Part shown: piece by piece, positions 46,096 through 61,300 of the stretch
How positions within the stretch are numbered: the first letter of the stretch is position 1
Layout of the letters: the number at the start of each line of letters is the position of its first letter
Source of the DNA: Adineta steineri
Taxonomy: Eukaryota > Rotifera > Eurotatoria > Adinetida > Adinetidae
Reading direction: 5' to 3'
DNA: 64,000 bases
NCBI GenBank assembly: GCA_905250115.1
Contig: CAJNOI010000091.1
Span: 1-64,000, forward strand
The notes under the pieces: generated by a model
Seen by the model: the letters and a program-made list of their open reading frames with translations, nothing else
Told to the model about the DNA's origin: nothing
Database searches by the model: none
Translations under genes and position numbers: made by a program

Positions 46096-46524
46096 TTAAC
46101 ATGTACGAGACATTGATGGATGAAATGTTGTTCCACCAATATCATAACAACGAACAGATGGAGTGTCAAAATCTTCTTGAAAAACGCGTTTTGTTACCCC
46201 AATAAACACATAATTATCACACCATATATGACCCGAAACAGCTTCAAATGGAAGTTCAAGTGTAGAACATTGTGCTACTGGAAATTTTCCAGTTTCATAA
46301 GAACGTGTACGTCCATCAGCAGTTCGTGTATTGAGGCCACATTTAGCGACATAAGCACCTCGATTGCATACTTGCACAGACCCTTGATTAGCACAAGATA
46401 CTCCTTTAAAACCAGAGAAGAAGGAAAAAACAAGAATTATGCTTATATATTTATAACAACATATGCATTTACCTAGAACAAGAGCACTGAGAATAATTGC
46501 AAGATATGTAAAAATCGATGACAT
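46096..46524 (-). CDS. Small secreted cysteine-containing protein, unknown family
   Basis: Two exons: MSSIFTYLAIILSALVLG (signal peptide) up to a GTAAAT donor at about 46470, then a 65-nt intron, then VSCANQGSVQVCNRGAYVAK through CYDIGGTTFHPSMSRTC and TAA at 46096. The mature part is about 100 residues with seven cysteines, Thr/Gly/Arg-rich in the middle (RTADGRTRSYETGKFPVAQC) and with WCDNYVFIGV near the end, a pattern that suggests a compact beta-sandwich. I cannot match it to a named family. It could be a carbohydrate-binding, antimicrobial or other effector protein; that is speculation. The intron frame happens to be open on the minus strand, so an unspliced reading would give 147 residues. 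Confidence 0.6.
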   Translation of the reverse strand: MSSIFTYLAIILSALVLGKCICCYKYISIILVFSFFSGFKGVSCANQGSVQVCNRGAYVAKCGLNTRTADGRTRSYETGKFPVAQCSTLELPFEAVSGHIWCDNYVFIGVTKRVFQEDFDTPSVRCYDIGGTTFHPSMSRTC

Positions 46525-46995
46525 ATTCAACTCGTACAATTGAGAAAAAAACGAAATGAAGACAAAAAACTAATTCCGAATTTTACTAATAAAACAATAT
46601 ACTAATCCATAAATAATGAGAATAACAACATGTGTGATATTAAAATTTAATAGTTCGATTATGGTTCGATACTTGTCAAATTACAAATGATATTCAGTGC
46701 ATTTTTCTGTAAATATTTTAATTTAAAAAAAGAAAAGAAAAGAAAGCAGATCAACACACATAAAATTTATATATAACAAATAATAATATAACAATATATA
46801 AAGCATGAAAAAGTAAGATAGTTTGTTTTTGTTTTACTATGTCTAGGACAAAACAACAAATAAGCTAAGAAAGAAATGAATGATAGAAAACAAGGCATTG
46901 TAGAAAGTTTACTTTTTGTGTTTTATTTTTGTAACAATAAAAGAAAATATAAATTACAAAAAAGGAAATAGAAAGATTATTATTATTATTTTGAA
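46525..46995. other. Intergenic, promoter of the small secreted protein and 3' flank of RAB6
   Basis: AT-rich sequence without a supported frame. Nothing else seen. Confidence 0.45.
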
Positions 46996-48034
<1,039 letters not shown>

Positions 48035-48192
48035 TCTGTGAATGAGATAAAAATAAACAGATCTACAAAAGAGAAACTTTTTGAATCATAACTAAGAAAT
48101 TTTCTTTCTATGTAAAAGCGAACTTGAGACCGGAAGATATTTAATGAAATAATAATTAAAAAAAAGAAGAAGAGAGGGATAGAAAGTTTATT

Positions 48193-49604
48193 TTAAATAA
48201 GTCCTTTTTCTTTAAGTTTACTAATAAGTTCATCGACATTTGCTACTCGACCACCACCTTGTCGTTTAGGTGGTTCTTCATATGAAAGATATTCTTGATG
48301 TGGTTTTATATCAACACCTAAATCTTTTGGTGACATTTTTGCCATTGGTTTTTTCTTTGCTTTCTATAGAAATAATATTTTTGATTAGAAAACAAAACAA
48401 TAAAATATTACTTGTATTGATGGAAGATTAGCGAAACGAGGTTGATTAAGACGAAGATCAGAAGTAATCACAGCAGGTAATTTTACACGAAGTGTTTCTG
48501 AGCCACCATCAATTTCACGCATTACTTCAGCTGTTTTATCCTTAATATCAACTTTGGAAGCAAATACAGCCTAAAAACAAAGAAATCTATATTTTAATTT
48601 TTTTATTATTCTAATTTACTTGTGGCCAAGAAAGAAGACCAGCAACCATTTGACCTGTTTGATTGGAATCATCATCGATTGCCTGAATAATTTAAAAAAG
48701 AAAATATTGATATAAAAAGTTAACTGCTCTGTACAAGTATAATCGTTAAAGAAGTTTATTCGAAAATAATGGTAAATATTGATATACAAATGATTTATTA
48801 ACTAACACTGTAATCCATGGAATTATTCCAAGTATTTTGTTACATTGCAGAAAATAAATATGTCTTCCTTTATCTTAATATTGATTATCTACATCGGAAA
48901 AAGAAATTGTCAAAGTGAATAGATCGGATCAACGAACACAACTTATCATAGTTATAATTACTGAATTCAATGACCATTCAAAATGAATTAACGTTATTTT
49001 AGTTGAGCAAAAGCATATATATATAGGATCTATATTATCAATTAATATGACAAGAAATATTTACTTTTCTTTCAGATAATTTTTATCTTATCTAATAAAT
49101 TATATATTTTATCATTGTTTTCATTCGATTCTGTCTCACATAAAGATTCAAGTATTTAGAATTATACAACTAACCAATTTTCCTAGAAGAACTAGATCAA
49201 CATTTTCCTTCTTGGCAACAGCTGCAATTAATTTTGAAATAGCTAATGGTTGTAACATTTCATAATCTTTGCCAGTTACTTCAACATGTATAGCTCGATC
49301 AGCACCTAATGCTAATGCTGTTCGAAGTGTTTCCTTTGAAAACAAGAACAAATTTTATATATATATGAAAATTATTTCATAGATTTTCTACTTGACATTG
49401 AGCAGGTCCACATGATAATGCAATAACTTCTTGTGCAACTTTTTTTTCTTTTAATCGAATTGCTTCTTCAACTGCAATTTCATCAAATGGATTCATTGAA
49501 TGTTTTACACCTTCCGTAACAACTCCACTTTTATCGGTTTTAACTTGTACTTTAACAGCATAATCAATAGCTCGTTTAACACCGACTAAAATACGTATTG
49601 CCAT
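48193..49604 (-). CDS. ETFB: Electron transfer flavoprotein beta subunit
   Basis: Six exons. Start [20 protein letters not shown] with [72 protein letters not shown] (AMP/FAD-contact motif), [35 protein letters not shown] and a Lys-rich C-terminus ending KLKEKGLI with TAA at 48193. The alpha/beta ETF heterodimer carries electrons from matrix acyl-CoA dehydrogenases to ETF-QO. The core recognition loop (about [20 protein letters not shown]) is present. One intron, about 48684-49174, is close to 490 nt, much longer than the others, and holds only AT-rich sequence. The ATG directly abuts a TTTGTTTTTCAG acceptor, 94 bp after the BRIX1 stop. Confidence 0.94.
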
Positions 49605-49698
49605 CTGAAAAACAAAGAGAAAAACACACTTAACAATTGTTTTTTTTTCAAATTCTTCTAATAGGAATTAATATGTTTTAACAACAAAACAAAAAACT

Positions 49699-50800
49699 TT
49701 ATTCTGAATCCGAATCCGAATCCGAATCATCATCATCATCATCATCATCCTCATTATCGGCTGGTGGTGCTGGTGTTTGAAATATTTCATCAGTTTTATC
49801 ATATGGAAAACTTTCTTTTGGTTTCTTTTGTTCGTATGATAATTTTTGATAAACACGTTGTTGATATTTTTGTGAAGCTTCTGCTTTAGCCATATGACGT
49901 TTTAAATTCGGTGCAACATATAATGGATTTTCATAAATCAACATACCAGAGAAACTTTTTTCAAAAATACAATGTAAATTGAGAACAAATCTAAAAAAGA
50001 AAAAATTTAAAAATGAAACAAAAGAAAAGTATTTCGAATTACCTTGGACCAATTTCAGCTAATGAACCATTTTCTTCAACAATTTGATAATTTCTTAACC
50101 AAACTTTATTATCAATGATTGTAAATGTTAAAACATGATCAATAAATGGTTGAGATTTTGGATGTGATTTCGGTGTACCAAATATTTGTGTAAATAATTC
50201 TTTAATTAATTTCCAATGTGGTTCATCATCAAATTTTTTATCAAATGATAATAATGGACGTGAACCACGTAAACAATTACCAGTTAATTTTAATGCTTCC
50301 ATTGTATGTAAATTTTCAACAAGAAATTTAACTGTTGGTCCATCAGGTACCGATGCCATCCATAAATAAAGATCACGTTTTTTTTTCATATCAAAAAATA
50401 AGATTTTATTACAATTACGTAATTCAGCTATTTCATTTAACATCGAAAAATTTTTACGTATTTCTGCTTTAGGTTCACTTTTTGAATGTGCCATTAATGA
50501 ACGTAAATTTTTCATAACATGACGTGCTAAATATGATATACCACGAGATGAAAATATCAGAACACGTTGTTTATTAATCCATGTTGATTTCATGGGTGTA
50601 ATTGTATCGGATTGACGTGTTGATGGTAAACGTTGAACTAAAGATGATGACGATTGAGGTGATGGACCTAATCGATGAACATGCATAGATTCATCCTTAT
50701 TATCTTCCTCGAGTTGTGCTTGTCGAGTTGATTTTTTTATTTTTTTTTGTCGTGGTTGAGGACCTGATTTTTCCGATTTACGTTTGTTTGCTTTAGGCAT
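49699..50800 (-). CDS. BRIX1: Ribosome biogenesis protein BRX1
   Basis: Two exons (50800-50043 and 49990-49699) give 349 residues. A basic N-terminus (MPKANKRKSEKSGPQPRQKK) precedes the Brix domain: NKQRVLIFSSRGISYLARHV, MKNLRSLMAHSKSEPKAE, ELRNCNKILFFDMKKKRDLY, LWMASVPDGPTVKFLVENLH, TGNCLRGSRPLLSFDKKF, LLTQIFGTP-like FTQIFGTPKSHPKSQPF, DNKVWLRNYQIVEENG, then SGMLIYENPLYVAPNLKR. The C-terminus is highly acidic (EDDDDDDDDSDSDSDSE). BRX1 acts in the nucleolus in early 60S subunit assembly. The domain order and length match animal BRIX1, and no defect is seen. A TTTTTTCTAG acceptor ends 21 nt before the ATG. It is the first gene of a compact minus-strand run with ETFB and RAB6. Confidence 0.95.
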
Positions 50801-51432
50801 AATGATATAGATGATAAATATCTAGAAAAAATTAGTTTTTAAAAATAATTCAAATTTTCGTGGTTAATAAATAAAGAAATATAAATATATCGTACTCGTA
50901 CATATCGATAGTAGTAGTACTATCAGTAGACCTTTACATGTTCCAATCAAATCTTTTTGATTGAACTTCATTTATCTAGCATTTCTAGTGAGGTTGAATA
51001 GATGTCAGTGATAGACAACTATTATATCATTTTTCGGTATTCGATTTTTTTATTACTACCAGATGTCAGCATTAGACAATTGCTAAATAATCCATTCTAT
51101 AATTCAATTAGCGTTAATAATCATTCCAAATAAATAAATAATTATTATCGAAATAAATTTAAATCAAAAGAATAAAAAAAAACGTACAATATCATTCTAC
51201 CAATCGCATACTGTCAGTTCAAAGAATGAGTACATATTGTACTGTTGTGATTGAATACCTGCCCCTCTCTCTCTTTCTCATCACATCACGAGATATATAA
51301 TGATTAATTATTTGTTTTTTGTCGTATTTGAATTTTACTGGTTTAGTATTAGTTACGTAAAAGAAAAAGTACAGTATATATGTAAAATCTAAATATATTA
51401 TTTATTGTTTATTTTTGTTTTTAATGATAAGT
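50801..51432. other. Intergenic, upstream of the BRIX1 run
   Basis: AT-rich, no supported frame; probable promoter of BRIX1 and 3' flank of the LIM gene. Confidence 0.45.
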
Positions 51433-52475
51433 TTATTTTATTTTGCGTCGATCTGTAGCACTAAAACTTCGGCGATTCGTTATATTTCTAACAACATCTG
51501 GAAATTGAAATCTAACACCGTTTGTTTTTTTATTTTCTTTCGAATCGATGCTGTTTATACTAGTTGAATTTCGTTCAGGTATAGGTGATAAAGCTTTAGT
51601 TAAATCAGTACTACTTCGATGTAATCGAGATCTAAGATTAATAAATGTAGCACTTTTTTGGTGAAGTTTGTAGATGATTAGGTGTTGTAGATCCTGATTC
51701 CGTACGATTATTTGGAAAAGGTGAAAAGGCAGGCGAAAAATGTAATGATGGCGATGGTGATGGTTCATTTTTTATTGTTAATGGTTGACGTGGAAATTTA
51801 GTGAACTTAATTGGATTTGAGAAATTTGTTTTAATAGTCATCATAGGATGAGAAAGTGAACTGATTTTGATATAATCTTCTTTTGCTTTCTAGAAAAAAA
51901 AAGACAAAAAATAAGTTAATTAATTAAGATTTAGTTAACCTCTATAGTAGTAGTAGTTGTAGGTTGTTGAGAAAGAAATTGTCGTTCTAATTGACGTAAT
52001 GTCCATGAGGGATTTCTTAAAAAATCACGTCGAACTGGTGGTTGAGGATTAGGCGTTGGTGATGGTTGATCAGGATGTCGTTCATTATAAACATAAGTTG
52101 CTCGTTCACTTGCTGCACGTTGAAATTCTATACTATTACAATCGCCTCGTTGTTTTTTTCGATAACAATCTAGTTTAGATAAATAAAAGAAATATTATTT
52201 TCAATAGATATTCTTCTCTTTTTGAACGAACTTGTACAATAAATATCATCTCCTTCTTCATTGAGAGTCGCTGCAGTTAAATTTCGTTTACATATTCGAC
52301 AACAAAAACATCGATTATGATAAATCTAAATAAAATCTTAAACATTTTTTTTAATTTTATTGTAAATTAAATTACATGATTCGCTGTTTTTTTTCTTTTC
52401 AACATCATAAACAAGTGCTCCACAAGCAAAACATCTTGTATTTGCCCAAACTGTATTTTCGATTAATATTTCCAT
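51433..52475 (-). CDS. LIM-domain protein with two frame breaks
   Basis: Exons on the minus strand from ATG 52475 (MEILIENTVWANTRCFACGA). A single LIM domain is assembled from exons 1-3: RCFACGALVYDVEKK, then IYHNRCFCCRICKRNL, then DDIYCTNCY, giving the C-x2-C, H-x2-C, C-x2-C, C-x2-C ligands in the usual spacing, similar to EPLIN/LIMA1-like LIMs. Downstream are Pro/Ser-rich segments (RRDFLRNPSWTLRQLERQFL, PSPSPSLHFSPAF) and a basic tail ending SFSATDRRKIK. The frame needs one A fewer at 52387-52394 (eight A) for a phase-0 splice inside the LIM domain, and one fewer at 51654-51659 (six A) to continue from LQTSPK into SATFINLRSR. Either assembly errors or a decaying gene. LIM domains bind proteins, often at actin structures. 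Confidence 0.7.
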
Positions 52476-53440
52476 ACTTGTTTCTAAAATATTCGATTTA
52501 AAAAAAAACTTGTGTTCAAATATGAAAGAATAAAATAGGACATAAGGTCAACTGTACTTTAATAAGTATATTCGGAACTGATTATATATTACGTATAAGA
52601 GAAGGAACTAAAATTTATGTAGTTATATAGAAGAAAGAAGGTCGAGAAGAATATTTTACATCTTCATTTAATATGTAAAAAAAAAGGAGAGCAAACATAG
52701 AACAGTGTATATTGACCGTTCGTGATTAATAGATTCTTTCTTTCTGAATTATATTATACTCAACTTTTTGGCCATGGATTGTTCATTGACTTGACAGTTC
52801 CATTCATTATTTTTGGATTAGCCATAAGTTGATGCTTTGTACAAGGTGGGAAGGAAAACGTAATTTATTTATAAGAGAATCTACGTTATTTTTTTATATT
52901 TGTCCCATCCGCCCACATCACCTTTTTTTGTAATGATAATCATTATCAAGGAAAGAAAAATATTCATATTTGTTTTTTTTTATTGTATTAAAAAAAAGTC
53001 GACCGAAGAATGATATAGGAATATGCATAACACCTTTCGTTTTTTGCTTCATATTTTAATATAAATATATGTATATTTGTTTTTTGATTGCTTCTTATCA
53101 CTCACGTTGATCAAATTGGAATAAATGACAAAATATTTTCTATCGATATATCGTTTGATATAGGCAAAAACAATCATTGTCATACGCAATAAAACCACGT
53201 CATTCATATTAGTGAATATTTTATCGAAAAAAATAAACAAAGTTTGACTAATTCATTATTAAATGATTATTGTTATGAAAATAAAAATGACCTTCAAATT
53301 ATAATAAATAAAAATAGATATTCGTTAAATTTAGTAAAAAAAAAAATTTCTGTATACACGCTGTGATATTATAAAAGATAAGACACACCTTGATAATATT
53401 GATTTTATTTTAGATTTATATATTTATAAAATAAAACGCA
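52476..53440. other. Intergenic between divergent LIM and cathepsin B genes
   Basis: AT-rich with poly-A/T tracts. An acceptor GATTTTATTTTAG at 53401-53413 precedes the cathepsin start by 27 nt. No gene seen; the minus-strand frame at 53049-53240 has no features of a protein. Confidence 0.45.
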
Positions 53441-54570
<1,130 letters not shown>

Positions 54571-54670
54571 NNNNNNNNNNNNNNNNNNNNNNNNNNNNNN
54601 NNNNNNNNNNNNNNNNNNNNNNNNNNNNNNNNNNNNNNNNNNNNNNNNNNNNNNNNNNNNNNNNNNNNNN
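54571..54670. other. Assembly gap (100 N)
   Basis: Exactly 100 ambiguous bases, a conventional scaffold gap whose true size is unknown. It removes the 3' end of the cathepsin B gene. Confidence 0.98.
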
Positions 54671-57600
54671 TTATTATTATTATTATGACTGATTCTGTGT
54701 GAACATCTGCAAAATAACTTTTTTTTTGTTTCGATCTGTATCTAAGGTCGACTATGTATGGTAAAATCAGCAGACACAACACATGATTTAATCGATTGTA
54801 TATGATTTTAGACTGCCTCGAAGAGTATATCATAATATAAATATACAGAAAAAAAACGAGAGAGAGGCAACAACGATAGTATGAATCATAATTCTGTATT
54901 ATATACTCTAGACGATGTCATCGACTAAAGGAAAAAGGAAGAAAATAATCATTTCGCAAGACTGGATTATTGAGTATGAGAGATGATCATCATCATCAAT
55001 AAAGTATTAATTTATTAGTATTGTCTAGGAATTCAATTCAGAAACCCTGGAAATAGATACAATCATGTGAATCTTCAGACTAGATTTGATTTTTGAGTAT
55101 AATATCCATTTTTTTTGTTTTTGTAGTTATACGTTAATGTAAAGAATGTGTCGGTGCAAAAAAATTCCAACTCAGCACCCTTAATTTTTGAGAGACGTGC
55201 TGAGAATTATTATCTGGGAGAAAAATACATATGAATACCTCGATATATTCAACAAAAAAATTTACACTAATTTATAAATCAAAATGAATACATGCTGGCA
55301 TTTCCCTTGATTGTTAGTGTCAAAGTACAGTTTATATAGATATATATATATATATCCTCTTATCTAATGTAAAAGCTAGTACGTTTTTTTTTGTAAGATG
55401 CAAAGTAAAAGAGACCTTTGCACTTGAAACATGTCATGTCGAGTGACATACTCTGTCTAATAAATAGCAGATGACCGACAATTGACCCATATATAGATTA
55501 GTTTCTTTTTTGTTTCTTGGAAAATCTTCTTCTTCTTCTTCTTTTTTCCTAGACAATCTAGTCGATCGAGAACAACAATAATGTCGATGGCAAGTAATAA
55601 ATAATGATGTAGCATTAATGAATATGCTACTGTAGTAAGAATGATATAAATAAAAAGATATTTCTTTTTTTTTCTCTTCCTTCTTTCTTGTATATCTACT
55701 ATTCTAAGTTATTGATTTAGTGACATTGTAGAAAATATTCATTGTAGCTAAGCAGTCTACTTTTTTTTTGAATAATTGCTCTATATACTCGATTTGAAAC
55801 ACGGACGCGTACACGTTTCAAGCATTTGTTCGTTTGCTTGCTTACACGTTTATTATTATTGTGTGCATTTTTTTGTCTCGACTACGATACGATTTCAAAA
55901 GCAACAACCGTTGATGATGAAGAAGAAGAAATAAAAAAAAGAAGAGTAATGTGCGCTTTTTGCAAGCTCGTTTACGCTCTTCACCCGGTGCATCGTTTTT
56001 GATTAACTCATTTCTCCTTCGCTTCTTCGTTTTTCGTTAACAACGATATATTCTCCATTCTATACATCATCAATATTCACAGGTATGTTACTAAATATCA
56101 TCTACACACACAGTACATTATATGATATAAGCAAGTTATAAAAGAAAAAAAAAGAAATGTTTGTTTCGATAAAAAATACTCAGATTAAAGGAAATGTATT
56201 GACTAACTAAATATAGAAACATATGTATTCTGACTACTTTTAGTGATAAGTACTTGTATTTTATTTTAAACGGCTATCTTTAGAATGATCAAGTATATGT
56301 GTAAAAAACAACAACAAAAAAACACTGATAATATATTTTTTTAAAAAGATTAGTCTAATAGATAACAAATAAAAAAAATATCTAGTATATCTAATGATAG
56401 TTATAGACACATCATTTAGTGATATTCTATATAAGATTTATAATAATTGTTATTTTTAATTATTTTCTGAAGAGAGAGAGAAACCCAAGATAATAACTAT
56501 GATTTCCTGACTTAACAACAACAGTAATTTGGTATATTGAAAAGAAAGAAAAAAAAGAAGGGGAATTTTTCTCTTTCATGTCAGATAAAATTCATAAGCA
56601 AGACATGTCGATCTATGAAGGTTATATTGTTCATAATATAAAAAGAAAGTAATTATTGATTGAATAAAACACTTTTTCTTTTATATTACTTTAGATTTTT
56701 ATTGGTGAAAAGATCTTATCGAAACTACTAATGTATTGCTAGTAGTTATTAATTTATATGAAGCGTATGTTAAATTGAATTTTAGTTGCTAACGGTCTTT
56801 GAGAATAGGGCGAGTATATATATGTGTACTAAGGGCGTATAAGATTCATTTTTATGGAACTCAAAATGTTTGAGTAAAGAAAAAAAATTACGTAGGAGTG
56901 TTTGATAGCAACTTGTTGTTAAAGAAAATAAAAATAGAGAGAGAGAAAGAATGTCTGCATCTGCGCGTGAGAACGTTGACGTCAGCTGTTATTTTCGATC
57001 CATGTTAATTCCAATTATTATTCGAAATCGACGCAAAGCAAGGTCACAGAAAAAAAAGAGAACGGAAAGATCCGATGTAATTTATTCATTATCTCTCAGG
57101 AGACATTAGAAAAGCAGTATATATATTACTATTGAACAGCTGAACGCTATATAGCGGCCTCTCTACAATATTCTATCTCATTGGGTAGTTCTATTTCGCT
57201 TCTTCAAGCTATATTATATTAGCAACGGTGTTGGTTGATATTGATTGATTGATTAGAAGAAGCATTTTTTTTCCGTTGTTGTTGTTTACTATTTTTCCCT
57301 AGCTTATTTCGTTTACGTGACGAATAAATGTCATGAAATAAGCAAAAATGTTTGCACTTTGCACTTGCATTAACTTTACGCACGTTTGTAGTAATGCAAA
57401 GCAAAAGAGGCAAGAATCGAATATACACACACACACACATCTAAAACAAGTACTTTCTTTTTTGCTTCGCTTTCAATACGTTAACATTTACTTTTTTTTT
57501 CTTTATGTCCTTGAATATACTTATAATCATGACGTCATGATTATTCAATCTAGAGAGATGAATTAACGAAAAAGAAGAAATCAATTAAAACAAAAAAATA

Positions 57601-58269
57601 TATTATCGTTGTTATTTATTTAACGACATAAAAGGTTTTTTTGTGTTCCATAGACTTATGAAAAAATTATTTACATAAGTCTAGTCAGTTTTACTTGAAA
57701 ACAAAAAGAATAAAGAAATTTCTTTTTTTCTGTCAGAAAGAAAAGAAAAATCGTTGTTCTGTTTTTTTTCTCTCCTCGTCGATTCATTAACGAGTAATAC
57801 TACAGACACGTTTTATGCTCTGTCTGTGTGACTATATATGCTTTTTTTATTAGTTTTTTTCTCTTCTTCTTCTGTTTCTTTTAGATTCCATTTTGAATAC
57901 AACGTCAGCAAACAAACAACAATATATTTTTCTCTTGTTCAACACACTTGAAAAATTCTTTGTGTCAATTATTTTTTTTTCTTAAAGAAAATATCGACAC
58001 ACCTATCCTATTGAATTTTTTTCTATTTATTCTATGTGATGGAATATATACTATCGACAATTTACATTCTCAACATTGGAAATTTTATCAATTCTATTAT
58101 TAATATTATATTAAGAAATACATTGTATTATAATTACTATTTAACTTTTATTAACAACAAAACGTTATCTATTTGTCAAATATTTTGACAAGAATTTTTT
58201 CTGATAATTATTTATCAGGCAAATACGAAACAACACTACTACTTGTCTTTGTAGATACGACATATATTA

Positions 58270-58300
<31 letters not shown>

Positions 58301-58398
58301 CTGTGTAATTATGAGGACTTTTCTTTGGTTTAGCAAAGAATATCTTTAGTCAGATTATCCATTTTCTCATATTTTTATTTGAAAATTTCACTTTGTGC
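54671..58398. other. Region upstream of the WNK gene, possible promoter and untranslated exons
   Basis: A CACAG|GTATGT donor at 56083 and a TTTCTTTTAG acceptor ending at 57884 would define a 1.8-kb 5'-UTR intron for the WNK gene. The stretch contains two full CRE sites TGACGTCA (56977-56984 and 57530-57537). Nothing coding is supported. A possible 8-bp-stem hairpin (CTCAGCAC/GTGCTGAG) lies near 55172-55205. Confidence 0.4.
57523..57544. promoter_or_regulatory. 22-bp perfect palindrome centred on a CRE
   Basis: Half-site ATAATCATGAC followed by its exact inverse; the centre is TGACGTCA, the CREB/ATF bZIP site. About 850 bp upstream of the WNK ATG. A second TGACGTCA is at 56977-56984. Confidence 0.5.
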
Positions 58399-61300
58399 AT
58401 GTCGACTACAACATCATCAATACGCAATCTTAAATTAAGATTCCCATCTAGTAATAATAGAAATAATATGACAGCAAACGGACATGAAACAAAATCGAGT
58501 CGAATTTACTCGAAGAAACCTTTAAGTGCAACCAATACTTCACAAGATTGTTCATTAAACAACAGTTATAATAATCATTTGAAGAAACGTGCAGTATTAT
58601 CACATAAACCTATAAAATCAATTTCATTAGGTGAAGAAAATACTGATAATCATCATCAAAATGGACATATTTCAAATAAACAATCAACAAATAATAAACC
58701 ACGTTCGGCATCACCACCAATTGTCTATCATGCTATTGCACCTATTTCATCATCGGAAGAAACAAACCATCAACAAAAGGTATCATTACAATGTATTTTA
58801 AAATACTATATGTTTTACATTGATAAGAAAGAAAAAAAAATCAAAATTCTTCCAATCATTAAAAAAAAAGAAGAAGACTTCCTTTATACTGAGTAACATG
58901 CGTAGGTTTCTAAATTAACACACTGTATCTTTGAGTTAAAAGATACTTAAGTAGTTTATTTCAGATCATAATTATAGAGTTCTTCAACCTAGAAAAGTAC
59001 TTTTTTCCTTTCTTAACACAAATATAGAAATGAAGATTGTTATTTTTTCTTCTTCTATTAATTATAGAATATGTAATATATGTTTTAACATACTTAAACA
59101 AATTATTCTATTTTAGTCTCATAATGAACACATGTCAGAATCAAGTCGTCGTATAGCAAATGTTCTTGCACATAGTCGAATAAAAACTATGTCAAATGCA
59201 ATATCAAGTTGTTCAGATGAAGAAGGTGAATCAAGTTTACATCATTCACCTAATCAATCATCACGATCATCATCATCATCAATTGATACCGATGCTGATG
59301 AATCAGATCATAAACTTTCGAATAATAATATAAATAATAAACAAACAATAAAACCTCGACGTTTTCAAAAAACTCGAAAAACAAGTTTTTCATCAAACAA
59401 TAACAATCATACACCACCAATATCAAGAACAAATATACGTAAAGATGATCAAAATCAACAAAGATCAAGCTCAAATGACGAAGATAATACAGAATTAAAT
59501 AGTATTCATGAAGAAATTAGCTATAATAATAATAATAATAGACGATTAAAATTATTTTCACTGAAAAAACGTGATCATATGGCAGCAACAACAACAACAA
59601 CAGATGATGATACAACAAAACATCATCGTTATCATCCATTAGATAATCTTGAAATGAATGGAAAAAAATTTCCATCAGAATCTACTGGTTCATCACCAGT
59701 ACCAACTAATATTACACCAATAAATCCAATTCAAACAAGAAAAGCTACTCGTTTTCAAATTAAATCAATACGTAAATCTCAACAACATCAAATTTTATTA
59801 GCAAATGCAGCTGCAGCTAAATCATCAAATGATGATGATGGTTCACTATCAAATCAACAACCGAAATTATCATTTAAACCGTCATTACTTGAACGTAAAC
59901 ATACAAATACTCCGACAACAGATGGAGAAAATTCAACAACAAATACTGATAATATTGTTAATGGTGCTGTTACAGCTCTTAAAACTGCTCAAAATAATAG
60001 TGGTAATAGTAGTGGAAATGGATATCATCGTGTTCGGTTTCATGTAACACAACATAGAAAACATGAATCACCTGCCGAAGAAGAAAAAGTAACTGTACCA
60101 ATAACTCCTTCACCAGCACCACCAGCTCCGCATTCATCTGCAGCTTCAGCACAAGGAGAGGTTAGTTAATTAATCAATCAATCTATCATATATTCAAAAT
60201 ATTAATTTTTTAGGATGAAGAAGAAGAAGAAGCCGTTGCTAAAAGTCCTGATAATCGTTTTATTAAATATGCCAAAGAAATAGGACGTGGTGCATTTAAA
60301 ACTGTCTATCGTGGTTTAGATACTGAAACAAGTGTTGCTGTAGCTTGGTGTGAATTACAAGTAAGAAGAGAAAATATAATTTTGAAAAAATCTAATTTAT
60401 TTCGTTTGTAGGATTTTGCACAATTCGATAGACATGAACGAGCACGTTTTAAAGAAGAAGCTGAAATGTTAAAAAAACTTCAACATCAAAATATAGTACG
60501 GTTTTATGATTTTTGGGAAGAAACAAATCCGAGAACAAATAAAAAAGTTATTATTCTTGTTACCGAATTAATGACATCTGGTTCATTAAAAGGGTAAAGA
60601 AAACAAATTTTGTTTTTCCTATTTAATTATTATAATATTTGTTTTTCTTTCATTAGATATATTCGAAATTTCAAAGGACAAAAAGAAGAAAAACGTATTA
60701 ATGTTATGAAAAAATGGTGTCGTCAAATTCTCAAAGGTCTTGCTTATTTACATGGTCGTAATCCACCCGTTATTCATCGTGATTTAAAGTGTGACAATGT
60801 ATTTATATCAAGTACAACAGGTTGTGTTAAAATCGGTGATCTTGGTTTAGCAACATTTAAAACTCAAACATTTGCTAAAAGTATGCGTGGTACAATGGAA
60901 TTTATGGCACCGGAAATGTTTGATGAAAAATATGATGAACTTGTTGATATATATTCATTCGGTTTATGTATGTTAGAAATGATAACAGGTGAATATCCAT
61001 ATATTGAATGTAAAGGACCAACAGCTGTTATAAAACGTATTACAAATGGTTTAAAACCTGATTGTTATTTTAAAGTTGAAAGTGAAGATGTACGAGAAGT
61101 TATTGATTGTTGTATACGAACAAAGAAAGAAGAACGTTTATCCGTACAAGATTTATTACAACATTCATTTTTTCTTGATGATAATGGTTTACGTATTGAT
61201 CTTGTACGTGATTCATCAAATGATTCTTTTGTTACGATTAAAAATGAGACCATCGATTTAAAATTAAAAATTGTTGATAAAGCGAAACGTAAAGCTTTAT

